Under the pieces are notes generated by a model that was not told where the DNA came from, searched no databases, and saw nothing but the letters and a program-made list of their open reading frames with translations. The translations under genes and the position numbers were made by a program. Below, piece by piece: positions 5,091 through 6,118 of a stretch of 6,118 nucleotides of DNA (within the stretch, counting starts at the first letter, position 1; every line of letters starts with the position of its first letter). Source of the stretch: Desulfobulbaceae bacterium (GTDB taxonomy: Bacteria > Desulfobacterota > Desulfobulbia > Desulfobulbales > SURF-16); assembly GCA_021160685.1 (NCBI GenBank), contig JAGHCC010000206.1, forward strand, positions 1-6,118, written 5' to 3'.

Positions 5091-6103
5091 GGAATCATTT
5101 CCCGATTAGCGGCAATGCGACCGGCCAGATGAACTGCGGCCTGAAGGCTTGCAGGATCCGCCACACCCTTGCCGGCAATATCATAGGCCGTGCCGTGATC
5201 CACCGAGGTCCTGACAATGGGCAGGCCGAAGGTCACATTAACACCATCACTGAAATGAAGCAGTTTAAACGGAATCAACCCCTGATCATGGTACATGCAA
5301 ACCACTGCGTCATACTCTCCTGCGGCTGCCTTGGAAAAAACCGTATCCGGCGGAAAGGGTCCGTGCACATGACATCCATGCCTGGCAGCCATATTGATTG
5401 CCGGAGAAATCACTTTGATTTCCTCATCGCCGAAAAGTCCGTCTTCACCCGCATGGGGATTGAGACCTGCCACTGCGATTTTCGGTGCAGCAATGGCAAA
5501 ATCACGCCGCAGGGCGTGGTCCGTTGCCATGATCATCCCGGCAACGCTTTCCCTGGTCAGCAACTGCGCCACCTGGGCAAGTCCCACATGAATCGTCACT
5601 AAGGTCACCCTCAGGCTGCCACCAGCCATCATCATGCCGTATTCCCGTGATTTGCATAAATCAGCAAGCATCTCGGTATGTCCTGGATAGTTATACCCTG
5701 CCGCCTGCAGACTGGACTTGGCAATGGGACAGGTGGTCATTGCGGACAGCATTCCATTTTGAAGAAAACGTACCGCAGTTTCAATATAAAGGGCCATGGC
5801 CCGGCCGGTCCGTTTATCCGGTCGGCCCCAGTGAAGAGTTGCCGGATCAAGGCCACGGTCAGGGGCCAAAACCGGAATGGTTCCCAGCAGTATATTCTGC
5901 CCCGGTTGCCAGGCAACAATTTCAGCATCCAGACGCAATTCCCGGGCGCACCAACGCAACACCTCTGGATCGCCGATGACAACGGCCTGTTCTTCCGCCG
6001 TGTGGTAATCAGAGGCAAAAAACTTTAAAATTATTTCAGGACCAATGCCCACGGGACACCCCATGGTAATGGCCACTGGTAGATGTGATGTTACCTGATT
6101 CAT
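5084..6103 (-). CDS. pdxA: 4-hydroxythreonine-4-phosphate dehydrogenase PdxA
   Basis: A 339-residue cytoplasmic enzyme of vitamin B6 synthesis: NAD-dependent oxidation of 4-phosphohydroxy-L-threonine, whose product decarboxylates to the amino-ketone used by PdxJ. All key residues known from the E. coli enzyme are present at a constant offset of +6: metal-binding His at H172, H217 (GLNPHAGEDG) and H272 (YHDQG), substrate-binding H142-T143 (PGHTEM), K280, N289 and R298 (RTSVDHGTAYDIAGKG). The length fits the family (E. coli 329). The N-terminal ITMGxPxGIGPEI motif has Cys at position 16 where Asp or Glu is usual. The ATG at 6103 is supported by a strong AGGGGGG Shine-Dalgarno sequence 7 nt upstream, and no earlier start fits. 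The P-loop gene downstream overlaps it. A PdxA2-like paralogue acting on another 4-phosphorylated hydroxy acid cannot be ruled out, but motif conservation favours PdxA. Confidence 0.93.
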   Translation of the reverse strand: MNQVTSHLPVAITMGCPVGIGPEIILKFFASDYHTAEEQAVVIGDPEVLRWCARELRLDAEIVAWQPGQNILLGTIPVLAPDRGLDPATLHWGRPDKRTGRAMALYIETAVRFLQNGMLSAMTTCPIAKSSLQAAGYNYPGHTEMLADLCKSREYGMMMAGGSLRVTLVTIHVGLAQVAQLLTRESVAGMIMATDHALRRDFAIAAPKIAVAGLNPHAGEDGLFGDEEIKVISPAINMAARHGCHVHGPFPPDTVFSKAAAGEYDAVVCMYHDQGLIPFKLLHFSDGVNVTFGLPIVRTSVDHGTAYDIAGKGVADPASLQAAVHLAGRIAANREMIPC

Positions 6104-6118
6104 CCGCTTGCCCCCCTG

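Noticed and set aside
5036..5602. 188-codon plus-strand frame opposite pdxA
   Set aside because: It is antisense to invariant PdxA active-site codons; the His/Cys-rich look is a by-product of the reverse complement.

Overview
The window looks like ordinary chromosomal DNA of moderate GC from a Gram-negative bacterium, most likely of the Desulfobacterota/deltaproteobacterial kind. This is inferred from the gene mix (tandem short TatA proteins, outer-membrane-type lipoproteins, a PdxA with a C-P-I-A-K motif) and from the style of the intergenic palindromes. No rRNA, tRNA, transposase, phage gene or CRISPR array is visible, so the genus cannot be fixed.

Layout from left to right: (1) 27-538, minus strand: two tandem TatA-type Tat translocase subunits followed by a hairpin terminator. 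(2) 539-730: a divergent intergenic region with promoter-like and hairpin elements. (3) 731-892, plus strand: a 53-residue YqaE/Pmp3-type membrane proteolipid. (4) 912-1038: a 127-bp imperfect palindrome between two convergent genes. (5) 1054-1529, minus strand: a DoxX/DUF417-like membrane protein whose reading frame is broken at a run of seven T. (6) 1666-4192, minus strand: a two-gene operon in which a large TPR lipoprotein overlaps a LolB/LolA-fold lipoprotein. (7) 4193-4523: a 331-bp gene-free stretch holding a structured, possibly RNA-coding, segment. (8) 4524-6103, minus strand: pdxA overlapping a small P-loop ATPase of the NadR-like AAA_28 type.

Three cell-envelope themes share the window. 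The TatA pair serves folded-protein export. The TPR and LolB-like lipoproteins probably serve lipoprotein delivery to the outer membrane or outer-membrane assembly. The YqaE and DoxX-like proteins are small membrane proteins. The pdxA-ATPase pair is metabolic (vitamin B6 synthesis) and its overlap suggests coupled translation.

The best candidates for a second look are the 912-1038 palindrome, the competing-stem structure with a T7 tract at 4267-4393, the TPR-LolB-like pair in an apparently non-beta/gamma genome, the pdxA-coupled P-loop protein, and the homopolymer frameshift in the DoxX-like gene. No clear, wholly new multi-gene system is evident.
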